From Parahoeflea halophila (GTDB lineage: Bacteria > Pseudomonadota > Alphaproteobacteria > Rhizobiales > Rhizobiaceae), in contig NZ_OCPC01000001.1 in NCBI RefSeq assembly GCF_900220985.1, positions 1,156,836 to 1,220,835 on the forward strand: a stretch of DNA of 64,000 nt, read 5' to 3'. This document shows, piece by piece, positions 17,965-26,441 of this stretch; position 1 is the stretch's first letter; each line of letters opens with the position of its first letter. The translations under genes were made by a program, and so were the position numbers. The notes beneath the pieces were generated by a model. It saw only the letters and a program-made list of their open reading frames with translations. It did no database searches and was not told the DNA's origin.

Positions 17965-19365
17965 TCAGAGCCGGTAAGCTTGCTTGGCAAGCCGATAAGC
18001 AAGGTCATTGGCGACCTCATAGGCATCTCCCTCCGAAAGCCGCCCAGTGGCGACCAGCGTGGCGAGAAATCCGCAATCCACGCGCCGCGCCACGTCGTGG
18101 CGCGCCGGGATTGAACAGAAAGCGCGGGTATCGTCATTGAAGCCGACGGTGTTGTAGAAGCCGGCGGTTTCCGTCGTCATCTCCCGGAAGCGGCGCATGC
18201 CTTCAGGGCTGTCGTAGAACCACCAGGCCGGCCCCAGCTTCAGCGCCGGATAGGCACCCGCCAGCGGCGCCAACTCACGCCCATAGCTTGTTTCGTCGAG
18301 CGTGAAGACGATGATCGTGAGGTCCTTTTCGAGACCGACCGCATCCAGCAGCGGCTTCAGCGCGCGGACATAATCGGTGCGGGTCGGGATATCGAACCCC
18401 TTGTCGCGTCCGAATGCCGACATGATCGGGCCGGAATGATTGCGGTAGCTGCCCGGATGGATCTGCAGCACGAGGCCGTCCTCGAGACTCATGCGCGCCA
18501 TTTCCGTGAGCATGTGACCGCGGAAGGCATCGGCCTCACCGGCGGTACAGCTCCCCTTGAGCGCCTTGGCAAACAGCGCCGCCGCATCGGAAGCCGAAAG
18601 GTTCTCTGTGCGCGCTGTCGGGTGGCCGTGATCGGACGAGGTCGCCCCAAACTCCTTGAAATAGGCCCGGCGGATACGATGGGCTTGTAGATAGCCCTCC
18701 CAGGTCGAGCAATCTTCGCCGGTCATGTGCCCCAGCTGCTCTACATTTTTCGCAAAACCATCGAATTCGGGATCAACGACGGCATCGGGCCGGTAGGCTG
18801 TCACCACCTTGCCTTGCCAGCCACTGTCACGGATCATCCTGTGCCAGCCGAGATCGTCGAGCGGGCTCTCGGTCGTGGCGATCGCCTCGATATTGAACCG
18901 CTCGAACAGAGCCCGCGGCAGGAATTCCGGCTTGGTCAGGCACTCGGCGATGTGATCATAGCTCTGGTCAGCGGTTGCAGCGGACACCGGCGTTGTCATG
19001 CCGAACACGTCCTCGAAAGCATGATCGAGCCAGAGCCGTGACGGCGTCCCGCGAAACAGATGATAGTTCTCGGCAAACAGCCGCCAGATCTTGCGGCCGT
19101 CAGTTTCTGTCGGCCCGCCGTCCACCCGGGGCACGCCGAGGCTCTCGAGACTGACGCCCTGCGAGAACAGCATCCGGAAAACATAATGGTCGGGCGTGAT
19201 GAACAATTGCGCTGGATCGGTGAACGGCTGGTTTTCCGCATACCAGCGCGGGTCGGTGTGGCCGTGGGGGGAGATGATCGGCTTATCAGCAACTGTCTGG
19301 TATAGTTCCCGCGCGATTCCGCGCGTCTGCGGATCTACCGGAAACAACCTGTCGGGGATCAACAT
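17965..19365 (-). CDS. uxaC: glucuronate isomerase (uronate isomerase)
   Basis: UxaC isomerises D-glucuronate to D-fructuronate (and D-galacturonate to D-tagaturonate). The 466-residue protein is of the usual length (about 470). It has [18 protein letters not shown] near residue 32, a metal-binding HxH characteristic of this amidohydrolase-superfamily enzyme, plus [12 protein letters not shown] near 435. An in-frame TTG further upstream exists, but the ATG at 19365 gives the family start [12 protein letters not shown]. It is the first gene of the operon, divergent from gntR-kdgK. Confidence 0.95.
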   Translation of the reverse strand: MLIPDRLFPVDPQTRGIARELYQTVADKPIISPHGHTDPRWYAENQPFTDPAQLFITPDHYVFRMLFSQGVSLESLGVPRVDGGPTETDGRKIWRLFAENYHLFRGTPSRLWLDHAFEDVFGMTTPVSAATADQSYDHIAECLTKPEFLPRALFERFNIEAIATTESPLDDLGWHRMIRDSGWQGKVVTAYRPDAVVDPEFDGFAKNVEQLGHMTGEDCSTWEGYLQAHRIRRAYFKEFGATSSDHGHPTARTENLSASDAAALFAKALKGSCTAGEADAFRGHMLTEMARMSLEDGLVLQIHPGSYRNHSGPIMSAFGRDKGFDIPTRTDYVRALKPLLDAVGLEKDLTIIVFTLDETSYGRELAPLAGAYPALKLGPAWWFYDSPEGMRRFREMTTETAGFYNTVGFNDDTRAFCSIPARHDVARRVDCGFLATLVATGRLSEGDAYEVANDLAYRLAKQAYRL

Positions 19366-19414
19366 TGTCACCCTAACCCTCCACAATCAGCCCGCTTTTA
19401 CGGGGCCTTCCCAA

Positions 19415-19442
19415 CATGCTAGCAGTGTAATATTCTAGTATG
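19415..19442. promoter_or_regulatory. imperfect inverted repeat, candidate GntR operator
   Basis: CATGCTAG-N12-CTAGTATG has arms matching in 7 of 8 positions and surrounds an AT-rich core (TAATATT). It lies 26 bp upstream of the gntR ATG and 50 bp upstream of the uxaC ATG, between the two transcription units. Binding by the adjacent GntR protein is inferred from position. Confidence 0.4.
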
Positions 19443-19467
19443 CACATCAAGTCAACGGAGTGAGCGC

Positions 19468-20172
19468 ATGTCCGTACCGTCGCCCTTGAGGGCCCTGGAA
19501 CCTTTGAACCGTCCCTCCGTGGCTGACACAGTTTTCGACACCCTGCACAACCAGATCCTGCTGCTTCAGCTCCCGCCCGGAACCAAGATGTCGGAGGTCG
19601 AGGTGGCCAAGGCTTTCGGCGTCTCGCGGCAGCCGGTCAGGGACGCTTTCTACCGCCTGTCCAAGCTCGGCTTCCTGTCGATCCGGCCTCAGCGGGCGAC
19701 ACTGGTGTCGCAGATTTCAACAACCGGCGTTCTCCAGGCCCAGTTCGTGCGAAACGCGCTTGAGGCCGAAACCGTCCGCACCGCCTCTCGCGTACTGACA
19801 ACGGAAGACTTCGATGCCCTGGAGGATCTCATCGAGCAGCAGCGCAAGGCGGTGAAGGACAAGGAACGAGTCATGTTTCACGGACTCGACGACCAGTTTC
19901 ACAAGGAAATTTGCGAACGCGCAGGTCTCGACTTTGCCTGGGACATCATCCGCGAATACAAGGCACATATGGACCGGGTGCGGTTCCTTTCACTTTCCTA
20001 TGCCTCTCAGGACGCCTTCAACGACCACGTCGAGGTCATGGCCGCGATGCGGGCACGAGACGAGGAACGCGCCATGCATCACATGCGGATCCACCTTTCG
20101 CGGATCAAGGAACAGATTGTCCGGATCCGGGCAGATCACAGCCGCTACTTCGACAACGAGACCGAGACATGA
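19468..20172 (+). CDS. GntR-family regulator, FadR/FCD subfamily, probable uronate regulator
   Basis: The 234-residue protein has a GntR winged helix (LQLPPGTKMSEVEVAKAFGV then SRQPVRDAFYRLSKLGFL, residues 33-70). A C-terminal all-helical FCD domain follows (about 85-215) with the usual acidic and histidine metal or ligand residues (DDQFHKEI, NDHVEVMAAM, HHMRIH). Related proteins (UxuR/ExuR, KdgR) repress uronate genes and release DNA on binding sugar acids. It is cotranscribed with kdgK (4-bp overlap) and diverges from the uronate operon, so local control is likely. Confidence 0.9.
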   Translation: MSVPSPLRALEPLNRPSVADTVFDTLHNQILLLQLPPGTKMSEVEVAKAFGVSRQPVRDAFYRLSKLGFLSIRPQRATLVSQISTTGVLQAQFVRNALEAETVRTASRVLTTEDFDALEDLIEQQRKAVKDKERVMFHGLDDQFHKEICERAGLDFAWDIIREYKAHMDRVRFLSLSYASQDAFNDHVEVMAAMRARDEERAMHHMRIHLSRIKEQIVRIRADHSRYFDNETET

Positions 20173-21065
20173 CACAGAGATTTCTTTCGATCGGCGAATG
20201 CATGGTCGAAATGGCGCCCACTGCAAAGGGCGATTACCAGCTCGGCTATGCCGGCGATACGTTCAACACGGCCTGGTATGCGCGCCAGCTTTTCAACCCG
20301 GACTGGGATATCGCCTATTTCACCGCCGTCGGCGAGGACGTGATATCCGGCCAGATGGTGAGCTTCATCGCCGATACAGGCATCAACACGGGCTTCATCC
20401 AGCATCTGAAGGGATGCACCGTCGGGCTGTACCTGATCCAGCTCGAAAACGGCGAGCGCAGTTTTGCCTACTGGCGATCGGATTCCGCCGCACGGCGTCT
20501 GGCCAATGACCCGGCCCGGCTGGATGCCGCCCTCAGCTCGGCAGACGTGGTCTATTTCTCCGGCATCACGCTTGCAATACTGGCACCTGGGCACCGGTCA
20601 GTGCTGGTGGATGCCATTGCCACAGCACGGCAAAGTGGCGCCACAGTGGTATTCGATCCCAATCTGCGACCCCGCCTGTGGGACAGCCAGGACACGATGC
20701 GGCAGACCATCATGACGGCAGCAGCCCATAGCGACATCGTCCTGCCTTCATTTGACGATGAAGCGACCTTCTTCGGTGACCAAACACCAGACGACACCGC
20801 ACGGCGCTATGCCGGCGCCGGTGTCGGCACCGTGGTCGTCAAGAACGCCGGGGATGAAGCCGTGTGTCTTGCCAAGGGAGAGATCAGCCGCTTTTCCCCG
20901 GCCCGGGTCGATCCCGTTGTCGACACCACAGCCGCAGGCGACAGCTTCAACGCAGGTTTTCTTGCCAGCTATCTCGAAACCGCGGATTTGAACGCCGCAA
21001 TGGCCGCCGGCGCCACCCTGGCAGCCCGCGTGATTTCCGAACGCGGCGCCTTGATAAGACTGTAA
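20169..21065 (+). CDS. kdgK: 2-keto-3-deoxygluconate kinase (PfkB family)
   Basis: KdgK phosphorylates 2-keto-3-deoxygluconate to KDPG, joining the glucuronate and unsaturated-uronate branches. The 298-residue ribokinase-fold protein has the GDTFNTAWYARQL sugar-binding stretch at residues 29-41 and the DTTAAGDSF signature at 252-260 with catalytic D258. The ATG at 20169 overlaps the gntR stop (ATGA); the longer upstream frame overlaps gntR and is not used. The KDPG aldolase needed for the next step is not in the window. Confidence 0.93.
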   Translation: MTQRFLSIGECMVEMAPTAKGDYQLGYAGDTFNTAWYARQLFNPDWDIAYFTAVGEDVISGQMVSFIADTGINTGFIQHLKGCTVGLYLIQLENGERSFAYWRSDSAARRLANDPARLDAALSSADVVYFSGITLAILAPGHRSVLVDAIATARQSGATVVFDPNLRPRLWDSQDTMRQTIMTAAAHSDIVLPSFDDEATFFGDQTPDDTARRYAGAGVGTVVVKNAGDEAVCLAKGEISRFSPARVDPVVDTTAAGDSFNAGFLASYLETADLNAAMAAGATLAARVISERGALIRL

Positions 21066-21387
21066 CGCCCAGGCTCTCAGGCCGCAGTTCACATGTGCCT
21101 GCTGGAAATTCTTGCGAAGCCACCGGCTATCGTCCGCCCCACTCCGGCTGCCACCGCCTCGCCATTCCTGCGCTCGATCGTCTGGACCGGCTGTCAGTGC
21201 TTGCCGGCCGTCGCCACACACCTGCCGGTTTCGCCAAAGAGCCATGCGATCTGGGTTCCACCCGATCTACCGCATCCCGTCAGGTATAAGCCCAAGCTTT
21301 CGTCACGCAGAATGCAACCCCGGGCGCTCCACGCGCCGGTCGGCCCGCGACGCGCGAGACCTAACCACCTGCAATATTGGAAAAATT
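21066..21387. other. gene-free stretch between kdgK and tRNA-Met
   Basis: I see no credible gene here. An open frame across it runs into the tRNA and gives the well-known spurious tail EGLEPPTRGL. A small GGCGC-TCCAC-GCGCC hairpin lies at 21323-21337. Confidence 0.6.
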
Positions 21388-21464
21388 TGGTAGCGGGAGA
21401 GGGACTTGAACCCCCGACACGCGGATTATGATTCCGCTGCTCTAACCAGCTGAGCTACCCCGCC
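21388..21464 (-). tRNA. tRNA-Met (anticodon CAT)
   Basis: Read on the minus strand this 77-nt sequence folds as a tRNA. The acceptor stem starts GGCGGGG, the D arm is GCTCAGCTGGTTAGAGC, the anticodon stem GCGGA/TCCGC has loop ATCATAA (anticodon at 21428-21430), and the T loop is TTCAAGT. A discriminator A and an encoded CCA follow. It does not have the CGCGGGG-type start of the initiator. It is most like the elongator tRNA-Met of rhizobia; a tRNA-Ile2 whose CAT is modified is less likely. Confidence 0.93.
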
Positions 21465-21853
21465 GCCAGCCGCCGATTGTTATCGGGCCGGACGGGCGGC
21501 ATATAGGATGCGGGTTGCTCTGCTGTCAAGCGTGGTTTGGGCTTTTCTTTCCGCTTCACCCGCTTCCGTTGGACAAGCACGCCGCGAGCTACGGCCGGGC
21601 CATGTTGCAGGGCCTGGCAGCGGCTCCAGGGCACCGGCTTTCTCCGCAGGGCATCCGGCATCGTATTCCGGATCGATGGCCCACATTTGCGGCGCGGGCT
21701 GCATCATGGCCAGATTGGTTAGGGTATGCAAGGACGCCATGCCGCACCCCGGGTCCGGATCTGACGGGCGCCCTGCCTTGCCTTGTCTGGCCAACGGGTC
21801 TAATCCCCTCGGTCAAAGAACACGACAAGAATGACACAGGACCTGCGCCTCTC
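21465..21853. other. gene-free stretch between tRNA-Met and the Gfo/Idh/MocA gene
   Basis: No convincing coding sequence, integrase remnant or repeat of the tRNA end was seen. It should hold the tRNA promoter (minus strand) and the promoter of the oxidoreductase (plus strand). Open frames here lack family resemblance. Confidence 0.5.
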
Positions 21854-22819
21854 ATGACATCTGCCCCCTCCCCGAAGATCGCCGTTGTCGGATGCGGCTA
21901 TTGGGGTAACAATCACGCCCGCACCTTTTCCGAGCTCGGTGCGCTCCATGCCGTCTCGGACCGGCATCCGGACCGCGCCGAGGCGCTTGCTGCTCAACAC
22001 GGCGGCCGCGCCATGGCCTATGAGGATGTCCTTGCCGACCCGGAGATCGACGGCGTGGTTCTGGCCTTGCCGCCGCAATATCATGCCGATCAGGCCATTG
22101 CAGCGCTTGAGGCCGGCAAGCATGTGCTGGTGGAAAAGCCGATCGCGCTTTCGGTTGCCGATGCACGGCGGGTGGACGAGGCCGCACAGAGATCCGGGCT
22201 CGTCGCCATGACCGGCCATGTGCTGCGCTTCCACCCGGCTTTCGAGGCGCTCGAGGCGATGGTCGCGGCCGGTGATCTTGGTTCGGTTCGCTACATCCAC
22301 TCGCACCGCGTTGGACTGGGAAAGTTCCACGCCGAAAACGATGCCCTTTGGGACATCGCGCCGCATGATTTGTCGCTCATCCTGGCGCTCACCGGGGAAA
22401 AGCCGTTCAGCGTGCGCGGTGTCGGCTCGGCCATGCTCAACCGGCTCTCGGATTTCGCCCATCTGCACCTGCAGTTCAGTTCCGGTGTGCGCAGCCACGT
22501 CTTCGCGTCCCGGCTCAACCCCTATCGCGAGCGCCGCCTGACCGTTATCGGCTCAAAGGCCATGGCGGTGTTCGACGACGTCGCGGACTGGAACCAGAAG
22601 CTCGCAGTCTACCACCACAAGCTCTGGGAGGACGAGAATGGCTGGCAGTCCGAGATGGTCGATCCCAGCTATGTCGAGCTTCCCGACGGCATGCCGCTGA
22701 CGCGCGAGTGCAGCCATTTCCTCGATTGCATCCGCAGCGGCACGGCACCACGGACCCCGGTATCCGATGGCCTGGCGGTGATCGAGATCCTGTCGGAAGG
22801 CACCGTCCGGCACGACTGA
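21854..22819 (+). CDS. Gfo/Idh/MocA-family NAD(P)-dependent oxidoreductase
   Basis: The 321-residue protein has the Rossmann motif AVVGCGYWGNN (GxGxxG at residues 13-18) and the family EKP signature at 94-96 (VLVEKPIAL). WDIAPHDLSLIL near residue 175 supplies the conserved catalytic His region. The GCGYWG-N start and HDLS segment resemble UDP-N-acetylglucosamine(uronate) 3-dehydrogenases such as WlbA/WbpB, which act in surface polysaccharide synthesis. No polysaccharide genes are adjacent, so the substrate stays open. The start at 21854 is the last ATG before the Rossmann strand. It converges with mnmA. Confidence 0.85.
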   Translation: MTSAPSPKIAVVGCGYWGNNHARTFSELGALHAVSDRHPDRAEALAAQHGGRAMAYEDVLADPEIDGVVLALPPQYHADQAIAALEAGKHVLVEKPIALSVADARRVDEAAQRSGLVAMTGHVLRFHPAFEALEAMVAAGDLGSVRYIHSHRVGLGKFHAENDALWDIAPHDLSLILALTGEKPFSVRGVGSAMLNRLSDFAHLHLQFSSGVRSHVFASRLNPYRERRLTVIGSKAMAVFDDVADWNQKLAVYHHKLWEDENGWQSEMVDPSYVELPDGMPLTRECSHFLDCIRSGTAPRTPVSDGLAVIEILSEGTVRHD

Positions 22820-22858
22820 GCCGTCGCGGGACCGTATCGAGGCGTTGAAGCTTTCGGG

Positions 22859-24067
22859 TCAGGCCGCAGGCTGCAACAGATCGGACAGCATCGCCTCGGC
22901 AGCAGCGGACCGCTCGGAACGGTCGATGAACCCGCCGCCGAACACGCGTGCCTCGTCGCCCGGTGCGGAATAGAGCACGCAGGCCTGCCCCGGCGCCACG
23001 CCGGCTTCGCCTTCGACCAGCTCGACGGAGACTTCGCCATCTGCCGCAACACGGATGATGGCCGGTTTTGGCGGCTTGGTCGAACGCACCTTGGCAAAGC
23101 AGGCGAGCCCATCCGGGCCGATATCGGCAAGCGCCGTGTCTCCAAGCCAGTTCATGTCCCGCAGAATCACCCGCCGCGTATCCAGCGCCTCGCGCGGACC
23201 GACGATGACCCGCCGCGAGCGGGCATCCAGATGCACCACATAAAGCGGATCGCCGGTGGCCACGCCAAGTCCCTTGCGCTGGCCGATGGTGTAGTGGACG
23301 ATGCCCGGATGCTGGCCCAGCACAGTGCCGTCTATATGGACGATGTCACCGGCCAGAGCCGCGTTCGGCTTCAGCTTGGTGATCACGTTGGCGTACTTGC
23401 CCTGCGGCACGAAGCAGATGTCCTGGCTGTCGGCCTTGTCGGCAACGATCAGCCCCATTTCCTCTGCCAGTTCGCGCGTCCGGCTCTTGGGCAGCTCACC
23501 GAGCGGAAACCGGACATAGTCAAGCTGCTCCTGGGTCGTGGCGAACAGGAAATAGCTCTGGTCCCGATCCGAATCGATCGGCCGGTAAAGTGCCCTTCGC
23601 CCTGGATCATCCGGCGACGGGTTGGCGCGGGAACGAATATAGTGTCCGGTCGCCATGGCATCGGCGCCCAGATCCCGTGCAGTTGCCAGCAGATCGGCAA
23701 ATTTTACCGTCTGATTGCAGGCAACACACGGGATCGGCGTTTCCCCGGCAACATAGCTTTCCATGAAAGGGTTGATCACCGCATCGCGAAACCGCTTCTC
23801 GTAGTCGAGCACGTAATGCGGAATCCCAAGTGTTTCGCAAACCCTGCGCGCATCGTCGATGTCCTGGCCGGCGCAGCAGGAGCCGGCCCGGTGTACCGCG
23901 GCACCATGATCGTAAAGCTGAAGCGTCACGCCCAGCACATCATAGCCCTCGCGCGCGAGAAGACCCGCAACGACCGAGCTGTCAACGCCGCCGGACATGG
24001 CGACCACCACCCGCGTATCACGCGGGTCCTTGTCAAAATCGAGACTGTTCACTGTATTCCCCGGCAT
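22859..24067 (-). CDS. mnmA: tRNA-specific 2-thiouridylase MnmA
   Basis: MnmA puts sulfur on U34 of tRNA-Lys, -Glu and -Gln. The 402-residue protein has the PP-loop SGGVDS at residues 25-30. It carries the catalytic cysteines in PCVACN (C117 by comparison with the E. coli enzyme) and DSQDICFVP (C218), and a C-terminal OB-like domain. It starts with an ATG at 24067 with a roughly 18-residue N-terminal extension, usual in rhizobia. It diverges from sciP. Confidence 0.96.
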   Translation of the reverse strand: MPGNTVNSLDFDKDPRDTRVVVAMSGGVDSSVVAGLLAREGYDVLGVTLQLYDHGAAVHRAGSCCAGQDIDDARRVCETLGIPHYVLDYEKRFRDAVINPFMESYVAGETPIPCVACNQTVKFADLLATARDLGADAMATGHYIRSRANPSPDDPGRRALYRPIDSDRDQSYFLFATTQEQLDYVRFPLGELPKSRTRELAEEMGLIVADKADSQDICFVPQGKYANVITKLKPNAALAGDIVHIDGTVLGQHPGIVHYTIGQRKGLGVATGDPLYVVHLDARSRRVIVGPREALDTRRVILRDMNWLGDTALADIGPDGLACFAKVRSTKPPKPAIIRVAADGEVSVELVEGEAGVAPGQACVLYSAPGDEARVFGGGFIDRSERSAAAEAMLSDLLQPAA

Positions 24068-24232
24068 TCAACAGCGTTCAAGGCGCTGATCAAGCGGTTG
24101 CAAATATGTCCTTCCGGACCGCGTCTTTATAGGGCCTGCGGCGCTCTCCAACAAGATGTCTGAGTGGTACCGGCCCAAATCGCCGCAGCCCGCCCGAATT
24201 GTGCCAAAAATTACCAAACCCTTTCCAGCCCC

Positions 24233-24247
24233 TTAGCCAATTTTTAA
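24233..24247. promoter_or_regulatory. CtrA-box-like sequence upstream of sciP (one mismatch)
   Basis: TTAG-CCAATTT-TTAA differs at one position from the TTAA-N7-TTAA CtrA consensus and ends 52 bp before the sciP ATG, a sensible promoter distance. The same region serves mnmA in the other direction. Confidence 0.45.
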
Positions 24248-24299
24248 ACCCCCGCCTGTAGTCTCTGCTCGATAGGTCTTGAGTATGTAAGAGAGTCCA

Positions 24300-24575
24300 A
24301 TGACCGAAATGGTACGACCCCGCGTCAAATACGTCATCGGCCCCGATGGGAGCCCGTTGACAATTGCCGATCTGCCCCCCGCCAACACCCGCCGCTGGGT
24401 GATCAGGCGCAAGGCTGAAGTGGTGGCCGCAGTTCGCGGTGGCCTTCTCAGCCTCGAGGAGGCGTGCGAGCGCTACACGCTGACAGTTGAGGAATTCCTC
24501 TCCTGGCAGTCTTCAATCAGCGATCATGGACTTGCCGGCCTGCGTACGACGCGCATCCAGCAGTACCGGCACTGA
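24300..24575 (+). CDS. sciP: SciP, small CtrA inhibitory protein (DUF1153)
   Basis: The 91-residue protein is almost wholly the DUF1153 domain: VIGPDGSPLTIADLPP (residues 12-27), RRWVIRRKAEVVAAVRGGLL, then EEACERYTLTVEEFLSWQ and HGLAGLRTTRIQQYR. The domain is a helix-turn-helix-like fold. In Caulobacter SciP binds CtrA at promoters and blocks its activation of target genes. Here it lies about 2.3 kb from ctrA, so the activator and its antagonist are linked. A near-consensus CtrA box lies upstream. A second in-frame ATG at codon 4 is a possible alternative start. Confidence 0.95.
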   Translation: MTEMVRPRVKYVIGPDGSPLTIADLPPANTRRWVIRRKAEVVAAVRGGLLSLEEACERYTLTVEEFLSWQSSISDHGLAGLRTTRIQQYRH

Positions 24576-24753
24576 CCCCCGCTGGCATGAGCCGGAAGCG
24601 GTTCATGTCAGACGTTTCGACACATCAGTTTACAATCACGATCAGCCGGACCGGTATCGCCCGATACTGTGCAGCTACACTGCCGCGCCTATCGCGATTC
24701 TGCCCGCAGACGCCCCGCACCTGGTGGATGTCCGCCTGAGAGGGGTCGCCTGT

Positions 24754-25212
24754 TTATGGTTTGGGCGCATGGCCGGACTGACCGTTCAGTCCATGCGCCA
24801 GCGCAGCGGTCAACGCCGAGCCAGCATAGAACCAGAGCCCGGGCTGTGAAAACGCTTGCGCGACCCCACCGGTCTTCGCCGCCACGATCACCAGGGCGAC
24901 GAGAACCACATCCATGAGGGACCAGCGGCTCAAATGCGGAAGCAGCCGCATCACAAGCCCGGTTTCACGCGCCAGCCCAAGCGCTTCAGCCGAAATCGCC
25001 ATCAGTTTGACCACCGGGAACAGCACCGAGACCAGTCCCACCACGACGGCCAGCGCCGGATCGCCGCCGCTCCACAATGTTGCGATGATCTCCAGCAGCG
25101 ACGGCGACGTATCAAATATATACAGCGTTTCAAATCGCATCAGCGGCAGAACGATCCCAAGTCCGAAGAACAGCGGCCCCAGAACCAGCGCCAGTGCCAG
25201 CATCAAACGCAT
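24754..25212 (-). CDS. PqiA-domain (paraquat-inducible protein A) membrane protein
   Basis: The 152-residue protein has about four membrane spans and resembles one PqiA unit: VLPLMRFETLYIFDTSPSLLE near residue 23, GLVSVLFPVVKLMAIS near 60, and LPHLSRWSLMDVVLVALVI near 92. PqiA-type proteins are inner-membrane partners of MCE lipid-transport systems in enterobacteria. No MCE gene is adjacent, so this is a stand-alone short version of unknown role. The ATG at 25212 has CAGGAG 7 nt upstream, better than the longer frame. Confidence 0.75.
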   Translation of the reverse strand: MRLMLALALVLGPLFFGLGIVLPLMRFETLYIFDTSPSLLEIIATLWSGGDPALAVVVGLVSVLFPVVKLMAISAEALGLARETGLVMRLLPHLSRWSLMDVVLVALVIVAAKTGGVAQAFSQPGLWFYAGSALTAALAHGLNGQSGHAPKP

Positions 25213-25399
25213 CGCAATACTCCTGCCTCGGTGGCTGTCTGCCTGCTCCCGCACCCGGCGCGAAGACCGGGCGAAGCTGCACCGTTTTGATCCGGAGCCA
25301 CCAAATCCGTTTCCGTCAAACCCGGCAATCCGCTAAATTTGCACAACCGCACCGATGTCCATATCCGAGTGCGGCCGGGATTGGCAAACAGGAGCGGCC

Positions 25400-25678
25400 A
25401 TGCAGATTACCGAGCAGGATGGAGCGACCGGTGGTCGCTATGTTGCAAGTCTCGACGGCTTCGAGGCGGAAATGACCTATTCACGCGCCTCGCCTCAGCT
25501 CGTCATCATCGACCACACCGGCGTGCCCGACGCTCTGCGCGGCAAGGGGGTCGGCCAGGCGCTCGCGCTGCATGCAGTTGCCGCCGCCCGCGCCGGCGGA
25601 TGGAAAATCATACCGCTCTGCCCGTTCTTCAAGGCCCAGGCGCAGCGCCATGCAGACTGGAGCGATGTCGTGACCTGA
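25400..25678 (+). CDS. small GNAT-fold N-acetyltransferase
   Basis: The 92-residue protein belongs to the compact GNAT group: IDHTGVPDALRGKGVGQALA near residues 35-54 is the acetyl-CoA pyrophosphate loop, and WKIIPLCPFFKAQ near 70 is the closing motif of this subgroup. Substrates of the group are poorly known. AGGAG lies 5 nt before the ATG at 25400. It converges with fliJ. Confidence 0.85.
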   Translation: MQITEQDGATGGRYVASLDGFEAEMTYSRASPQLVIIDHTGVPDALRGKGVGQALALHAVAAARAGGWKIIPLCPFFKAQAQRHADWSDVVT

Positions 25679-25767
25679 TGGCCGCTGCCGCTGAAAGACG
25701 GACATCCAGCACAGGCGGCGAAATCGACACAGTCATTGGGATAATTCACGAAGGAACAAAAGCTGAC

Positions 25768-25790
25768 GGCGCGGGGCAACCACCCGCGCC
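25768..25790 (-). terminator. terminator hairpin downstream of fliJ
   Basis: GGCGCGGG and CCCGCGCC arms form a perfect 8-bp stem with a 7-nt loop between convergent GNAT and fliJ genes. The minus strand continues GTCAGCTTTTG, giving a short T-run for fliJ. Confidence 0.5.
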
Positions 25791-25833
25791 TGGCCCCAAG
25801 GCCATTTCGATATCTCCCCAGCCTGACGTTAGC

Positions 25834-26190
25834 TCAGACTGCGCGGTTTGTTCGATGGCCGGCGTCCCGCACTTCAAGTGCGGCTGCCTTGTCATACTCG
25901 GCCTGCGCTTCCTCGAGCGCCAGTTCGGCCGCATCAAGCTGCACTTTCAACTCCTTGATCGAAGTTTGCAGATTGTCAGACCGCTGGCGCGCAGCCTTGG
26001 CGAAGGTGGGATAGGCAAAATGGGAGGGGTCGGTGTTACCGGCCTTTTTCTCCTCGGCAGTGATCTGATACTCCAGCTCCGCTGCCATCTTCTCCATTTC
26101 CGCCATCATCAGCTGGATCTGTCCGAGCTGACGGGTTTTCTCGTTGACCTGAAACTGTTTCAGGCGAACATGGCTTTCACGCGACTTCAT
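25834..26190 (-). CDS. fliJ: FliJ-like flagellar export chaperone
   Basis: The 118-residue protein is nearly all helical and charged, with heptad-like stretches (VRLKQFQVNEKTRQLGQIQL, then MMAEMEKMAAELEYQI, and a second coil near residues 75-108). This matches the two-helix coiled coil of FliJ, the flagellar type III export protein that links the FliI ATPase to the gate. Alphaproteobacterial fliJ often lies next to ctrA, which supports the call over a generic coiled coil. The ATG at 26190 is preceded by GGGAG. It diverges from ctrA; no other flagellar gene is in the window. Confidence 0.75.
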   Translation of the reverse strand: MKSRESHVRLKQFQVNEKTRQLGQIQLMMAEMEKMAAELEYQITAEEKKAGNTDPSHFAYPTFAKAARQRSDNLQTSIKELKVQLDAAELALEEAQAEYDKAAALEVRDAGHRTNRAV

Positions 26191-26302
26191 ACGCAATACT
26201 CCCGTGATGCGAGACCCCGGTTAATGAAATTCGTTACACTGGCAACCCTGCCAGTCCCGTTTTGCGATTCATGACCGCGACGTTAACTTTTGGCACATCG
26301 TG

Positions 26303-26317
26303 GTAACCATTCGTTTA
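26303..26317. promoter_or_regulatory. degenerate CtrA-like box in ctrA promoter region
   Basis: GTAA-CCATTCG-TTTA keeps the TAACCAT core and the 11-bp spacing of CtrA half-sites but has two mismatches. Autoregulation of ctrA is known in Caulobacter; here it is only suggested. Confidence 0.35.
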
Positions 26318-26394
26318 CGGGCATCGTTAATACTACCCCTCATGGTTTAAGGCGGGGTAAACGGAAAACATGATTTTTTCTGTCCGTCTTTCCG

Positions 26395-26423
26395 GAGTCC
26401 TTTGAATCACTTGGCGTCGATTC
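26395..26423. promoter_or_regulatory. cluster of three GANTC (CcrM) methylation sites upstream of ctrA
   Basis: GAGTC (26395-26399), GAATC (26404-26408) and GATTC (26419-26423) fall within 29 bp; a fourth, GATTC, is at 26266-26270. GANTC is the target of the cell-cycle methyltransferase CcrM, and ctrA transcription in Caulobacter responds to its hemimethylation. Confidence 0.7.
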
Positions 26424-26441
26424 TTGATGTGAAACATCAAG
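26423..26441. promoter_or_regulatory. perfect 8-3-8 inverted repeat in ctrA promoter region
   Basis: CTTGATGT-GAA-ACATCAAG is a perfect palindrome that shares its first base with the last GANTC site. It looks like an operator for a dimeric regulator, which I cannot name. Confidence 0.5.

Noticed and set aside
21093-21431. Open frame on the plus strand running into the tRNA-Met gene
   Set aside because: It ends with AGEGLEPPTRGL, the well-known false peptide produced by translating the complement of a tRNA.
21388-21853. tRNA-Met as a possible integration site
   Set aside because: No integrase, no repeat of the tRNA 3' end and no composition change were seen nearby.
24487-24849. Plus-strand frame overlapping the end of sciP and running into the PqiA-domain gene
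   Set aside because: It starts inside sciP in another frame, has no family resemblance and is antisense to a supported gene.
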